Assembly (NCBI GenBank): GCA_027186245.1
Contig: CP114492.1
Location: 10,630,501 to 10,694,500, forward strand
Length of the DNA stretch: 64,000 nucleotides
Direction: 5' to 3'
Origin: Coriaria nepalensis
Taxonomy: Eukaryota > Streptophyta > Magnoliopsida > Cucurbitales > Coriariaceae
The position numbers were made by a program, and so were the translations under genes. The notes under the pieces were generated by a model that worked only from the letters and a program-made list of their open reading frames with translations, searched no databases and was not told the origin of the DNA. The first letter of the stretch is position 1. Every line of letters starts with the position of its first letter. Of this stretch, positions 63,448-64,000 are shown piece after piece.

Positions 63448-63776
63448 GGAAGTCGCCAAGTAGGAGCATTCGATGTCGAAGAAGAAAGATTCCTCCAAAC
63501 AATCCATATTATCTTCAAGTATTTGGAGGATGTTTAGGTGTAATCTGTGGTCCAGTAACAACGTACATGAGTGACGCCGAGATAAAGATATGGATACTAG
63601 AGAGTTACGGAACCAATTCATGGGCGGAGAAAACGATTTCTGTGGATAAGATGCCGAGTAGGTTTTTACGTCGTGATTGTAAAAACAAGTCCAAGAATAT
63701 AAAGATTAACCAGATAAAAGATTACAAGAATCGTGAAACATCCCGTCTATCTCGAGCCGAATATGATTATGAATGA
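63448..63776 (+). pseudogene. frameshifted F-box-associated (FBA) domain fragment
   Basis: Two adjacent frames carry pieces of an F-box protein C-terminal interaction domain. The first reads VGAFDVEEERFLQTIHII, the typical AFDVEEEKF strand. The second, after a frame change at about 63,527, reads GGCLGVICGPVTTYMSDAEI and then KIWILESYGTNSWAEKTISV, the usual order of GGCLxxIC and EIKIWxMKEYGxxxSW in this family. There is no F-box motif upstream, and the frame ends in a Lys/Asn-rich stretch. I infer a truncated, frameshifted remnant of a large, fast-evolving gene family. Confidence 0.6.
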
Positions 63777-64000
63777 TTATGATGATGCTTACCTACCTTC
63801 GTTATATTACGATCCTCGGATAAACGGAATAAGGCATATCGTCGTACCATGTATAGTAGAGCACAAGATTGATCGTCACTATTTTGGTTTTCATCGTGGA
63901 ATGGATTTATGAAGAATGGATCAAGCTTTGAGGACAAGAATCAACATGTAAAATTGTTTACAGTTGACAATCTGGAGAATATTTTTCCCTTCACAGGAGA
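63777..64000. other. flank of the F-box-associated fragment
   Basis: A further open stretch (SLYYDPRINGIRHIVVPC) could be a displaced strand of the same domain but is too short to assign. It runs to the window edge. Confidence 0.25.

Noticed and set aside
1..64000. CRISPR arrays, tRNA genes, complete LTR retrotransposons, viral sequences
   Set aside because: None seen. Repeats are microsatellites, one inverted repeat and one telomere-like array; the only retroelement trace is the solo gag frame.

Overview
This is a 64 kb window of plant nuclear DNA, from a eudicot to judge by the gene set. Genes are split by short GT-AG introns, intergenic DNA is AT-rich, and the families present are plant-specific or plant-typical: plant-type PEP carboxylase, two TBL/DUF231 acetyltransferase-like proteins, a CIN-class TCP factor with a miR319 site, a CLE peptide, a PPR protein, X8-domain proteins and HIPP. 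The species cannot be named from the sequence. I find no prokaryotic operon, CRISPR array, tRNA or virus. Exon coordinates come from reading splice junctions by eye; every multi-exon model listed keeps frame from start to stop.

Layout. 1-12.8 kb: PEPC (+, 964 aa, C3-type residues); an inverted repeat of about 115-bp arms in front of a HIPP metallochaperone-like gene (+); a decayed retrotransposon gag frame; a 14-3-3 gene (+); and a TBL gene (-). 12.8-17.8 kb: an AT-rich gene desert separating that TBL from a second, divergent TBL (+, 17.8-19.8 kb). 20.1-21.3 kb: a broken seed LEA gene (SBP65/LEA25 type) whose upstream DNA still carries ABRE and RY motifs. 22.8-29 kb: a class II phospholipase A1 (+), a DUF455 ferritin-like gene (-) and a decayed GTE4-type bromodomain/NET gene (-). 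29-32.2 kb: intergenic DNA with ten perfect TTAGGG units. 32.3-41 kb: a CLE peptide gene (+), a PPR gene (-), a small KEN-box/D-box protein (-), a TCP gene (+), a U4 snRNA gene (+) and a PDCB-like X8 protein (-). 41.7-50.3 kb: an EamA transporter (+), the remnant of a conserved membrane-protein gene, and a GH17-X8 beta-1,3-glucanase (+). 51.9-64 kb: an intronless ANTH clathrin-adaptor gene (+), an intronless ARM-repeat gene (-), a P-loop NTPase of unknown role (+) and a frameshifted F-box-associated fragment.

The genes do not form one pathway; this is ordinary euchromatin. Several encode cell-wall or plasmodesmal functions (two TBL, two X8 proteins) and several are developmental regulators (CLE, TCP, KEN-box protein). 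The most notable items are those a protein-only annotation would miss: the U4 snRNA gene with its own upstream element and 3' box, the miR319 site, the inverted repeat, the vertebrate-type telomeric repeat, and at least four decayed genes (gag, LEA, GTE4, membrane protein). I saw nothing that I would call an undescribed biological system.
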